Origin: Longitalea arenae
Lineage (GTDB): Bacteria > Bacteroidota > Bacteroidia > Chitinophagales > Chitinophagaceae
Direction of reading: 5' to 3'
Assembly: GCF_016924755.1 (NCBI RefSeq)
Contig: NZ_JAFFJX010000005.1
Span: 62,001-126,000 of the forward strand
DNA: 64,000 nt
Part shown: positions 35,454-43,583 of the stretch, in pieces
How positions within the stretch are numbered: position 1 is the first letter of the stretch
Layout: each line of letters starts with the position of its first letter
Program-made: the position numbers and the translations under genes
The notes under the pieces: model-generated
The model's input: only the letters and a program-made list of their open reading frames with translations
Databases searched by the model: none
What the model was told of the DNA's origin: nothing

Positions 35454-37109
35454 TTATTTCCAACCCGGGTTCTGCATAGAACTTTGCATGTCTGCCGGGT
35501 ACAAAAGGATCTGGTTCGTAGGCACTGCAGATAAATAATTTTTTGGGTCAATAAATACACGCTGACTGGTAGCGGCATACGGTGTAATATAACCCTGCGC
35601 ATTTCTTTTGATATCCGGATTGGCTGGTACTTTGGCGCCCAGGAAAATATCAGGGTTCAATTTGCTATCCATATAGGGGCCTTTTTTCCAGCGCATGAGG
35701 TCCTGGTAGCGGAAACCATCCATCATCAGTTCTACCCGTCTTTCGCGGCGGATCTCCCAGATAAGGGAGGACAGCTCCGGATCTTTTTTGGTATCGGTAA
35801 ATCCGGGGTTTACTGTCAATGGCGCTACACCTGCTCTTGCTCTCAGCTTATTGATGGTGTTATCGAGGTCGCCCTGGGTAATCGTATATAATCCCATATT
35901 ATCCAGCTCGGCAGCCGCTTCTGCATAATTGAGATAAATTTCCGATAAATAGAACAAGGGTGCATCGGTAACATTGGTGTTGATGCCGGTCTGGATCTGT
36001 TTTAAAGTGGTAGTATCTGGTAAGAACTTGGTCACGCGGTAGCCTGTTGTGGCCGTAAAGCCATTTTTAGTGTGCCCCAGGTAATACAGGTAGGTTGTAT
36101 CTATTGACAAAAGCAATCTTCTGTCGCGGTTCGCCAGCACTTTATTGAGGCCGTCGTCACCGGCATATAATGGGGACACAGAAATCGGTTTTCCATCAGT
36201 GCACAAATACGATTCTACAGCTGATTTGCTTAAGCCACTGATCACGGTACTGCTGTATAAATACGCAATAAGTGAGTGCATGAGATAAGTAGGTTCATAC
36301 CTTTTATACAGGATCACTTCTTTGTTGGGCGCTAAATTATCTGCGTTGTAGATAGAGAGGTAGTTGTTACCAAGTACATATGGGCGGGCCATCAATGCCT
36401 GAGAAGCAGCTTTGGATTCCGTGAGGTATTTGTCTGCATCGGGCAGGCCCAGCTGTGTATGGTATTTGCGATAGGTACCCTCGTATAAGCAAACTCTTGA
36501 TTTCAGGGCGAGGGCTACATCTTTATTTACCGTGTTCGGAAGGTCGGCCTGGCGCAGATTCGCTATTGCGAAATTCAGATCGGCCAGCACACTGTCCATT
36601 ACCTGCTTGCGTGGTGTGCGGGGTTTATACAATTCTTCGGTATCAGTAACTTCATAAGAACGGCTATACCACGGTACATCGCCAAAGCTTTGTACCAGTT
36701 TATAGTATTGCAGGGCCCTGAAGAAGCGGGCTATTCCGCGCCAGTGGTTCTTAGCATCATCACTCATGGCCACCACATCAATACGTTCGAGCATTACGTT
36801 TGCTTTCCTGATATAGGTGAACGTCCAGTCGCCGTTCGTAGCTGGCGTGGTTTGCTGGTATTGTGAAAAACCCGACGGGAGCTGGTCATCGGTAAAGGTG
36901 GTAAAGTAAAAATCGCCATTGGTGCTGGAACCATTCCCAAAACCAGGGAATAAATTATAGAATTCCCAGTTATAGGCCCGCACACTGTTCTCATCTTTCC
37001 AAAACTCCGGATCGGTTAATGTATCGGGATTGTCTTTATCAATGTATTTGCTACAGGATGCGCCTGCCAGCAACATCAATAGGAACAAATAAGCTTTATT
37101 AAATTTCAT
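35454..37109 (-). CDS. SusD/RagB-family nutrient-binding outer-membrane lipoprotein
   Basis: A 551-residue surface lipoprotein that forms the lid of the SusC barrel and captures substrate. The signal ends in lipobox LAGASC (Cys 19). Family features follow: DPEFWKDENSVRAYNWEFYN, the TPR-like RFFRALQYYKLVQSFGDVPW, and in the last third LSEIYLNYAEAAAELDNMG and IRRERRVELMMDGFRYQDLMRWKKG. Its gene is 26 bases after the SusC gene. The ligand cannot be told from sequence, and no glycosidase accompanies the pair in this window. Confidence 0.95.
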   Translation of the reverse strand: MKFNKAYLFLLMLLAGASCSKYIDKDNPDTLTDPEFWKDENSVRAYNWEFYNLFPGFGNGSSTNGDFYFTTFTDDQLPSGFSQYQQTTPATNGDWTFTYIRKANVMLERIDVVAMSDDAKNHWRGIARFFRALQYYKLVQSFGDVPWYSRSYEVTDTEELYKPRTPRKQVMDSVLADLNFAIANLRQADLPNTVNKDVALALKSRVCLYEGTYRKYHTQLGLPDADKYLTESKAASQALMARPYVLGNNYLSIYNADNLAPNKEVILYKRYEPTYLMHSLIAYLYSSTVISGLSKSAVESYLCTDGKPISVSPLYAGDDGLNKVLANRDRRLLLSIDTTYLYYLGHTKNGFTATTGYRVTKFLPDTTTLKQIQTGINTNVTDAPLFYLSEIYLNYAEAAAELDNMGLYTITQGDLDNTINKLRARAGVAPLTVNPGFTDTKKDPELSSLIWEIRRERRVELMMDGFRYQDLMRWKKGPYMDSKLNPDIFLGAKVPANPDIKRNAQGYITPYAATSQRVFIDPKNYLSAVPTNQILLYPADMQSSMQNPGWK

Positions 37110-37135
37110 ATCGTGAAATTGTAAGTGTTGATTGT

Positions 37136-40100
37136 TTAGTAGGTGATCTGGATGCCGAAAGAAAACTGCCGGTTGAAGGGGTATGTTCTACCCGTAAAAT
37201 TCAATCCGCCGTCTGTGATCTCCGGATCGATCGGGGCGCCTACGTTTGAGATCTCGGCCAGGTTTTGTCCGCTCACATAGAACCGCAGCTTCTGGATCTT
37301 ATAGCGGCTTAAGAGGCTGTTGGGCATGCTATAACCGATCGACACGTTCTTTAACCGGCAGTAAGCCAGGTTCAGCAGGTATTTCGATTGTGGGTAAAAG
37401 TTATTGCTGCCGTTCAACAATCCACCGATGGTACCGGTTTGGTTATTGGGGTAAGGTGAAGGATAGCGGGCATCGGTATTATCGGGTGTCCAGAAATCCA
37501 TCTGGTTGGCATATAAGATATCGAGGCTTTGATACATGGGCAGAATGGTATTGCCAATGCCCCACCAGCTGCGTTTACCCACGCCCTGAATAAAGATGTC
37601 GAGATCAAAGTTTTTCCAGCTGCCGCCAATACGCATATTATAAATATAACGGGGCTGGGTATTGCCGATCACTTTGAGGTCGCCATGGTCTTCGAGGGTC
37701 ATTCTGCCGGCGCTAATGGTGTCGTCATTATTCAGGTCCTTGTATTTGATGTCCCCGGGACCGAAATCAAAATTCCCGGTTTCCAGGTTCTTTTGATACG
37801 GTGATTTGGTTACATCTTCTGCAGATTCAAAGAACCGGTCGGTTTCAAAACCCCAGATCTCTCCATAGGTCTTTCCACGATAGTTCAGGCTGCTGTTGAT
37901 AGACATGTTGGGGTTTTCCCATTTTGTGAATACTGTTTTATAGTCGCTGAAACCAAGGGTACCATACAGCACAATGTCTTTTCCAATGGTATAATTCGCG
38001 TCGATGCTGATCTCATAACCACGGGCGCGGAAATTACCTGCATTTACATATGGGCCCGCTACGCCGAAAGATGCGGGTACAGCTACCTGTTGGATCATAC
38101 CCTTGGTATTGCGTTCGAACCAGTCGAAGGTGATACCAATGTGATTATTGAGAATGCGGGCGTCGAGACCGAAGTCAAGCGTGTTCACGCGTTCCCATTT
38201 CAATGATTTGGCTACTGCAGAAGGCTGGCTGATGCTTTGCGCATAAATGCCTGAATTGTTTAACCAGTTAGCCTGGGTGCCTGTCATAATGGTTTGGTAC
38301 AGGCTTCTTCCGTTAGAAGTAATGTCCTGGTTCCCGAGCTCACCATAGGAGGCGCGTAATTTCAGATCACTTACATAAGGTGTGGCGAAGTCCATAAACT
38401 CTTCCTGGCTGATGCGGTAACCGGCCGATACTGAGGGAAAGAAAGCCCAGCGGTCTTGTGGCGGGAACAATGAAGAACCGTCGTAACGGCCATTCAGCTC
38501 TAACAGGTATTTTTCTTTATAGTCATAGTTGATGCGGCCAAAATAACCGGCAAAGGCTTTTAGACCATGTCCGTTCTGGCTCCAGCCCCTGGGAACATTG
38601 GAAGAAGAGGGGCCGCCGCTCCAGTCACCGGCAGCCGTATTGAATTCAGGCTGTGATGGATCCAGCAAGCCTTTACGTGATACGAAGTAGTTGATATTCT
38701 CATTGTCTTCGGCATTGATACCAGCGATCACTTTCAGGTTATGGTCGCCGAATTTATCCTGGTAAGTAGCAAAGGAGTTGAGTGTATTTACCTTTAACCG
38801 GCCGTTTGTATAGAATAATGCATTTTGTGAACTGGCGATATCGCTGAGGGTAAGCGCGCCGGCTGTCCAGTAATCCCAGGCGATTACAGGGCCACTGGCT
38901 TCATTACGCAGGATGTTATCGCGGCCGATGGTGTAATCGGTGCGGATATTTAATTTTTTGCTGATCTTGATGGTAGCGCCGAGGTCGATCCGTTGGTAGT
39001 TGCTTACGACTTTGCTTTTGCTGGCTGCTGCCATATAAGCGGAGTTGGTCCTGAAATATTTACCCTGGTAAGTACCATAGGGGAAATAAGAACCCCAGCG
39101 CCAGAAATAATACCAGTAGTTCTGGTATTCATACGGGTATTCATATTCGAAGTTGCGGAACAGGGTCTTTGCACTAACATCGAGCCAGTCGGTCACCGTA
39201 GCATTAACACCTGCGGTAATATTGTATTTTTTTAGGGCATCGGGGTTCATTTTCATGATACCGCCATCATAGCTGTAGCCTGCGGATAAGTAATAGTTGA
39301 TCTTTTCACTGCCACCGGCGATATTCAGGTTGTGCAGTTGAGAAAAGGTGTATTTATGCAACATTTCTTTTTTCGGATCCCATACTTTATAGAAGTAAGT
39401 ACGGCCATCAGGCAGAATATCCCAGTCTTCCCCTTTCACCATTTCGAGGCCATTCTTGCCGGCATAATTATTTTTCCAGTTAACAATGCCGTCTCTTAAT
39501 TTAAGCAGGCTCATGCCAAACGTCTCCGGCTGCAGTTTGGCCCTGACGGCCGCATCGTGTATTGCCTGCAGTTCATATTCCGGATCGGCAAAGTCGGGCA
39601 TGATGGTGGGTTTGTTCCAGGAGAAGTTATTGGTATAGGAGATAGTAGCTTTTTGATTTTTACGGCCCGATTTTGTTTTGATCAGCACCACGCCAAAAGC
39701 GGCACGCGCTCCATAAATAGAAGCCGAGGCGGCATCTTTCAGTACCGAAATGCTTTCAATATCCTGTGGATTGATGATCGAGAGATCGTCTGTTTGTACA
39801 TTGTCGACCAGGATGAGCGGGCGGGCAGAGCCATTGATAGAACCGACACCACGAATGGATACACTGGCGTCGGAGGTTAATCCACCATTACCATATTGGA
39901 TCGTTAAGCCGGGTACAATACCCTGCAATGCCCTGGTAGGATCGTTGAGGGGTTTGCTGCCAAAGGTTTTGTTTACATCAACGGTGGCAATGGCGCCGGT
40001 AAGATTTACTTTCTTCTGGGTGCCATAGGCTACAACCACCACCTGGTCGAGGGATGAAGTGGCTTCCAGGCTGACCTGGTAAGTAGCAGTGCCGGCAACG

Positions 40101-40354
40101 ATGGGGATCCGTTGTGCTTTGTAACCGGTATGCGATACTTCAATAAATTGATCCGCATCGGTTATTTCCAGGGTGAATTTTCCGTCGATATCGGTAATAA
40201 CGGCTTTTTTGCTTTTACCAGTGATGACATTAGCACCGGGAACAGGGGCGTTCGTTGCTTTGTCGTGAACCTCGCCGCTGATCGATTGGCCAAATGCAGC
40301 GCTGATCAAACAGCTGCATAACGCCATCAGTGCAAGGAAACGGGCTTTTCTCAT
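37136..40354 (-). CDS. SusC/RagA-family TonB-dependent outer-membrane receptor
   Basis: A 1072-residue importer with a signal peptide (MRKARFLALMALCSCLISAAFG) and a carboxypeptidase-regulatory-like domain (about residues 24-110). The TonB box region is QVVVVAYGTQKK. The plug domain contains ALQGIVPGLTIQ, VSIRGVGSING, VDNVQTDD and VLKDAASASIYGARAAFGVV, and a 22-strand barrel ends FNRQFSFGIQITY. Most relatives read YGSRAANGV where this has YGARAAFGV. There is no STN domain, so control by an anti-sigma relay is unlikely. A DeoR gene lies 99 bases upstream on the same strand and probably regulates it. Confidence 0.96.
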   Translation of the reverse strand: MRKARFLALMALCSCLISAAFGQSISGEVHDKATNAPVPGANVITGKSKKAVITDIDGKFTLEITDADQFIEVSHTGYKAQRIPIVAGTATYQVSLEATSSLDQVVVVAYGTQKKVNLTGAIATVDVNKTFGSKPLNDPTRALQGIVPGLTIQYGNGGLTSDASVSIRGVGSINGSARPLILVDNVQTDDLSIINPQDIESISVLKDAASASIYGARAAFGVVLIKTKSGRKNQKATISYTNNFSWNKPTIMPDFADPEYELQAIHDAAVRAKLQPETFGMSLLKLRDGIVNWKNNYAGKNGLEMVKGEDWDILPDGRTYFYKVWDPKKEMLHKYTFSQLHNLNIAGGSEKINYYLSAGYSYDGGIMKMNPDALKKYNITAGVNATVTDWLDVSAKTLFRNFEYEYPYEYQNYWYYFWRWGSYFPYGTYQGKYFRTNSAYMAAASKSKVVSNYQRIDLGATIKISKKLNIRTDYTIGRDNILRNEASGPVIAWDYWTAGALTLSDIASSQNALFYTNGRLKVNTLNSFATYQDKFGDHNLKVIAGINAEDNENINYFVSRKGLLDPSQPEFNTAAGDWSGGPSSSNVPRGWSQNGHGLKAFAGYFGRINYDYKEKYLLELNGRYDGSSLFPPQDRWAFFPSVSAGYRISQEEFMDFATPYVSDLKLRASYGELGNQDITSNGRSLYQTIMTGTQANWLNNSGIYAQSISQPSAVAKSLKWERVNTLDFGLDARILNNHIGITFDWFERNTKGMIQQVAVPASFGVAGPYVNAGNFRARGYEISIDANYTIGKDIVLYGTLGFSDYKTVFTKWENPNMSINSSLNYRGKTYGEIWGFETDRFFESAEDVTKSPYQKNLETGNFDFGPGDIKYKDLNNDDTISAGRMTLEDHGDLKVIGNTQPRYIYNMRIGGSWKNFDLDIFIQGVGKRSWWGIGNTILPMYQSLDILYANQMDFWTPDNTDARYPSPYPNNQTGTIGGLLNGSNNFYPQSKYLLNLAYCRLKNVSIGYSMPNSLLSRYKIQKLRFYVSGQNLAEISNVGAPIDPEITDGGLNFTGRTYPFNRQFSFGIQITY

Positions 40355-40453
40355 AAATTGTTTTTTTTAGTTAGTAGGAAAGTGCTTTCGAACCTGTTGG
40401 TTACAGGCCGGTTTTTACGGTTATTGGAGCTCGTTGTACCTGAGGGTTGCGAG

Positions 40454-41203
40454 TTAGAGCACCTGGATACCGGCATCGATATAAGGCTTCAGGATCGGCG
40501 CATCGGGTGGCAGTTCGGTGATGAGCACGTCGATGTCGGAAATATTGCAAATGTGAATCGGCTGCAGGGTATTGATCTTTTCTGAAATGGTGCAGCACAC
40601 CACTTTGCGGGATGAATCGATCATGATCTTTTTCAGCTGTGCTATTTCCCAATCGTTTTCAGTAGTACCGCGTTTGATGTCGATGGCATTGATGCCGAGG
40701 AAACAGAGGTCGGCATTGATGTTCTTTATTTTGGCAATGGCTTCTGCGCCGATGGTGATCTTGGCATTTTTGGAAACGCGGTCACCGATCATGATCACTT
40801 CAATATTAGGATGCTGCATGTATTCCAGGATGGCCGGAATACTGCCTGAAATAAAGGTGGCTCTTAAGGAGGGCGGTAATGCGCGGGCCATTTCTATAAT
40901 GGTAGTGCCTCCGCTGGTAAGCACGAACATGCCGTTTTCGATCAAAGCGGCTGCTTTTTCAGCAATAATTCTTTTCTGATCCTGCGAATACACGCTGGGA
41001 CCGGCGTAAATAACATCGTTGAATGAATGAGAAAGGGCGCCACCATGCACTTTTATCAGTTTGCCTTCTTCTGAGAGTTCCTGTAGATCGCGGCGGATGG
41101 TATCTTCCGACACACGGATCTCATGGCTAAGCAGGGAGGAAAGTACTTTGTTATGCAGGTTAACCTGGTGCAGGATATATGCCTGACGTTCTTTTTTCAG
41201 CAT
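40454..41203 (-). CDS. DeoR/GlpR-family transcriptional regulator, copy 2
   Basis: A 249-residue paralogue of the regulator at 33662-34411, the same length and about 82% identical. The first 43 residues differ at one position only. Differences concentrate around residues 63-72 and in the sensing domain (for example LKHGTTDNDWEVVQLKKAMIQ against IKRGTTENDWEIAQLKKIMID). It is directly upstream of SusC on the same strand, so it may be autoregulated with the transporter. A promoter box is at 41225-41232. It probably responds to a sugar phosphate, as DeoR-family members do. Confidence 0.92.
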   Translation of the reverse strand: MLKKERQAYILHQVNLHNKVLSSLLSHEIRVSEDTIRRDLQELSEEGKLIKVHGGALSHSFNDVIYAGPSVYSQDQKRIIAEKAAALIENGMFVLTSGGTTIIEMARALPPSLRATFISGSIPAILEYMQHPNIEVIMIGDRVSKNAKITIGAEAIAKIKNINADLCFLGINAIDIKRGTTENDWEIAQLKKIMIDSSRKVVCCTISEKINTLQPIHICNISDIDVLITELPPDAPILKPYIDAGIQVL

Positions 41204-41224
41204 ATGCGTTAGTTGGTTTCAATT

Positions 41225-41232
41225 CAAATATA
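41225..41232 (-). promoter_or_regulatory. -7 promoter box for DeoR copy 2
   Basis: TATATTTG on the minus strand lies 22 bases before the start, the same box and nearly the same spacing as for copy 1. ACGCA occurs upstream near 41257 and 41284, the latter within the shared decamer CGCATAAAAT (41285-41294). Confidence 0.55.
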
Positions 41233-41398
41233 AATTGAAATGCAGCATTAATACGCAGAAAATGGATTAAATCTGTATGAATAACGCATAAAATAGGGAA
41301 TTTGAACCATTCCTTCGTCTATTTGTGCAGGTTTTTGCAGTTATTTATTATGTAGAATGTAAAATGGAGTACTTGATAAGAAAGAAGAAGCATAGCAC

Positions 41399-41490
41399 AA
41401 TTAGCTAATGTGACAAATGGCGATGTGCTGATGTGCTGATTTGCTGATTTGCTGATTTGCTGATGTGCTGATTTGCTGATTTGCTGATGC
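41399..41490. repeat. Octamer word repeat (GCTGATGT/GCTGATTT)
   Basis: About nine consecutive words GATGTGCT or GATTTGCT follow with an 8-bp period, the most regular run of this type in the window. Confidence 0.92.
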
Positions 41491-41606
41491 GGTCATCCCC
41501 CGGCTACAAGCGGGATGTGTTGTCATAATGAATGCAGTTCCGGTGAATAGCTCTGGCTTTTTGCCATTTGCTTTAAGCGTTCAGCCTGGAGTTTTCGCCT
41601 TCCGCT

Positions 41607-42065
41607 TTATTTTATAACGAACCGGATCGTGAACGCAAAGGCATCTGGTACAAAGTTGATATCCGGCAGAAAATCCAGTTCCGGTTTCCAGTCTAATGAT
41701 AGATTCACCGGCGCATTGGTGAATTTGTAATCAAGTCCCACGATACCGGTAGGTCCCAGATAGGTGTCACCATCCTGGAAACCTACATAGGCGCCGGCTC
41801 CATAGAACCAGCTTAATCCCGGCGTATTGAATTTATTATGGATCTCGAGCAATGCACCAATGCCAAAGCGGTTGCCCCAGGCAACGATGCCTTCAATAGC
41901 CGTTTTATCGGTTGCAAAGAATTTACCCGAAATGGCGCTGCTTAAAGTAGGAGAGGAGTTACTAAGGCGTACACCAGCTGCAAACCGGTAATCCTGGGCG
42001 GCAGCCCGCTGGCATACAAACATAAAAAACAGTATAACGGGCAGGGTTATGGAGATCCGCTTCAT
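41607..42065 (-). CDS. Small outer-membrane beta-barrel-like protein
   Basis: A 152-residue exported protein. From the ATG at 42065 it has a clear signal peptide (MKRISITLPVILFFMFVCQRAAAQ). The mature part alternates polar and hydrophobic residues in amphipathic strands with many Gly and aromatic residues (GIGALLEIHNKF; WFYGAGAYVGFQDG; VNLSLDWKPELDF) and ends on a barrel-like FAFTIRFVIK. The length suits an eight-stranded barrel of the OmpA/OmpW sort. The longer frame to 42101 would add twelve residues before the signal. No specific family recognised. Confidence 0.75.
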   Translation of the reverse strand: MKRISITLPVILFFMFVCQRAAAQDYRFAAGVRLSNSSPTLSSAISGKFFATDKTAIEGIVAWGNRFGIGALLEIHNKFNTPGLSWFYGAGAYVGFQDGDTYLGPTGIVGLDYKFTNAPVNLSLDWKPELDFLPDINFVPDAFAFTIRFVIK

Positions 42066-42419
42066 GAAAAACATTTTTTGATTTCCAATGATAAAATACA
42101 ATCTCTACAAACAGCTATGGAATTACCACGATAGCAAACTGCACAACTGAACCCTTACCAGCTGGTGTATTGATCAATGGTTTCACCCGCCGGTCGATCG
42201 GGCGGGTTGTATAATGAAAACGAAAATAGTGCCAAAGGTATTGATTAACTGTCTGTTAAAGTAGTTGACACCTTTTTTAACGTATAATTAGTCCATCGCC
42301 GAAGGCAAGCCTTTACGCTATAATGTTGCCATATACAATGCTGCGTTTTAAAAATAGCTTAACTTCACTACAGTTGCCACCTGAGTGGACGCCATTATGA
42401 ACCTTCAATTCCTGTTACA
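42066..42419. other. 354-bp divergent gap with a GC hairpin
   Basis: The only structure I see is ACCCGCC (42185-42191) with GGCGGGT (42201-42207) in otherwise AT-rich sequence. It has no T-tract on either strand, so it is not an evident terminator. Promoters for both flanking genes must lie here, but no TAnnTTTG match was found. Confidence 0.5.
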
Positions 42420-43520
42420 ATGAACACTATTTCCCGCAGACGTGTAATTAAAACGATTGCTGCTGGCAGCGGCATCCTCTTACTTTCTCCCGATACTTTG
42501 TTCGCCGGTAAACGCCGCTATAAAGATAAACTCGGCGTAGCGCTGGTTGGACTAGGTTATTACAGTACCGATCTACTGGCTCCGGCATTACAGCAAACAA
42601 AACACTGTTACCTGGCTGGTATTGTTACAGGCACGCCTTCCAAAGCCGAAGCCTGGAAACAGAAATACAATATTCCGGATAAAAATATTTACAACTACCA
42701 GAACTTTGATAGCATTGCCAATAACCCGGATATTGATGTGGTATACGTTGTATTGCCTCCTTCTATGCACAAGGAATATGTGATCAGGGCCGCCAATGCC
42801 GGCAAAGAAGTGTGGTGCGAAAAGCCTATGGCTTTAACGGAAGCAGAATGCAGCGCTATGATCAATGCCTGTAAATCAAACAAAAAATCACTGGCTATTG
42901 GTTACCGCCTGCACCACGAGCCCAATACACAAGCCTGGCGTAAGATCGTTAAGGAAAAGCAATTGGGCAAGATCACGAAAGTGAACTGCGCGGCGGGTTA
43001 TCGCGATAACCGCACCGACCATTGGAAACAGAAAAAAGAAATGGGTGGCGGCGTTTTATACGATATGGGCGTATACTCCATACAGGGAGCAAGGCTGGGC
43101 ACCGGTATGGAACCCATTGCCATCGTTTCGGCCCAAACTTCTACCACCCGACCCGAGATCTATAAAAACGGATTGGATGAAACAACCATTGCCACCCTGG
43201 AATTTCCGGGTGGTGTAATGGCCGATATCAAAACCAGCTTTGGAGAAAATGTTAATTTTCTCAATATTACCTGTGAAAAGGGTGAAATTAAAGTACAGCC
43301 TTATTCGGCGTACAATGGACAAAATGCTACCAGTCCACTGGGCACCATCAATCATCCTTACAGCATCCCATTTCAGCAGGCCAAACAAATGGATGATGAT
43401 GCGTTGAGCATTATGCAAAAGAAACCCATGCTGGTACCGGGTGAAGAAGGCTTACGGGATATCAGGATCGTAGAAGCGATCTACAGATCGGCCAATACAA
43501 AACAGCGGGTTACATTATAA
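42420..43520 (+). CDS. Gfo/Idh/MocA-family oxidoreductase with Tat signal
   Basis: A 366-residue NAD(P)-dependent sugar dehydrogenase-like protein. The N-terminus SRRRVIK followed by a hydrophobic core (TIAAGSGILLL) is a twin-arginine export signal, so it folds in the cytoplasm and works in the periplasm. The Rossmann motif is ALVGLGYYS. The family EKP motif is in WCEKPMALTEAE, and GYRLHHEPN and GGGVLYDMGVYSIQGAR follow in the substrate half. It resembles glucose-fructose oxidoreductase-type members. The substrate is unknown. It is single, with a hairpin terminator just after the stop. Confidence 0.92.
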   Translation: MNTISRRRVIKTIAAGSGILLLSPDTLFAGKRRYKDKLGVALVGLGYYSTDLLAPALQQTKHCYLAGIVTGTPSKAEAWKQKYNIPDKNIYNYQNFDSIANNPDIDVVYVVLPPSMHKEYVIRAANAGKEVWCEKPMALTEAECSAMINACKSNKKSLAIGYRLHHEPNTQAWRKIVKEKQLGKITKVNCAAGYRDNRTDHWKQKKEMGGGVLYDMGVYSIQGARLGTGMEPIAIVSAQTSTTRPEIYKNGLDETTIATLEFPGGVMADIKTSFGENVNFLNITCEKGEIKVQPYSAYNGQNATSPLGTINHPYSIPFQQAKQMDDDALSIMQKKPMLVPGEEGLRDIRIVEAIYRSANTKQRVTL

Positions 43521-43537
43521 AGACAGTCATGAAGCTG

Positions 43538-43583
43538 AACCATGTTGTACCTTTCAACAGGCACAACATGGTTATATCTTTTA
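43538..43583 (+). terminator. Terminator between convergent oxidoreductase and TraB genes
   Basis: AACCATGTTGT (43538-43548) and ACAACATGGTT (43563-43573) form a perfect 11-base stem with a 14-base loop, followed by ATATCTTTTATT on the plus strand. The final bases overlap the end of the TraB gene. Confidence 0.8.

Larger units (their letters stand above)
41204..41606. other. 403-bp gap upstream of DeoR copy 2
   Basis: It holds the DeoR promoter region and then an octamer/heptamer run at 41399-41490. The remaining ~110 bases up to the small barrel gene show no clear signal. Confidence 0.6.

Noticed and set aside
42185-42207. GC hairpin as a terminator
   Set aside because: It has no T-tract on either strand and lies in a divergent gap where no transcript should end.
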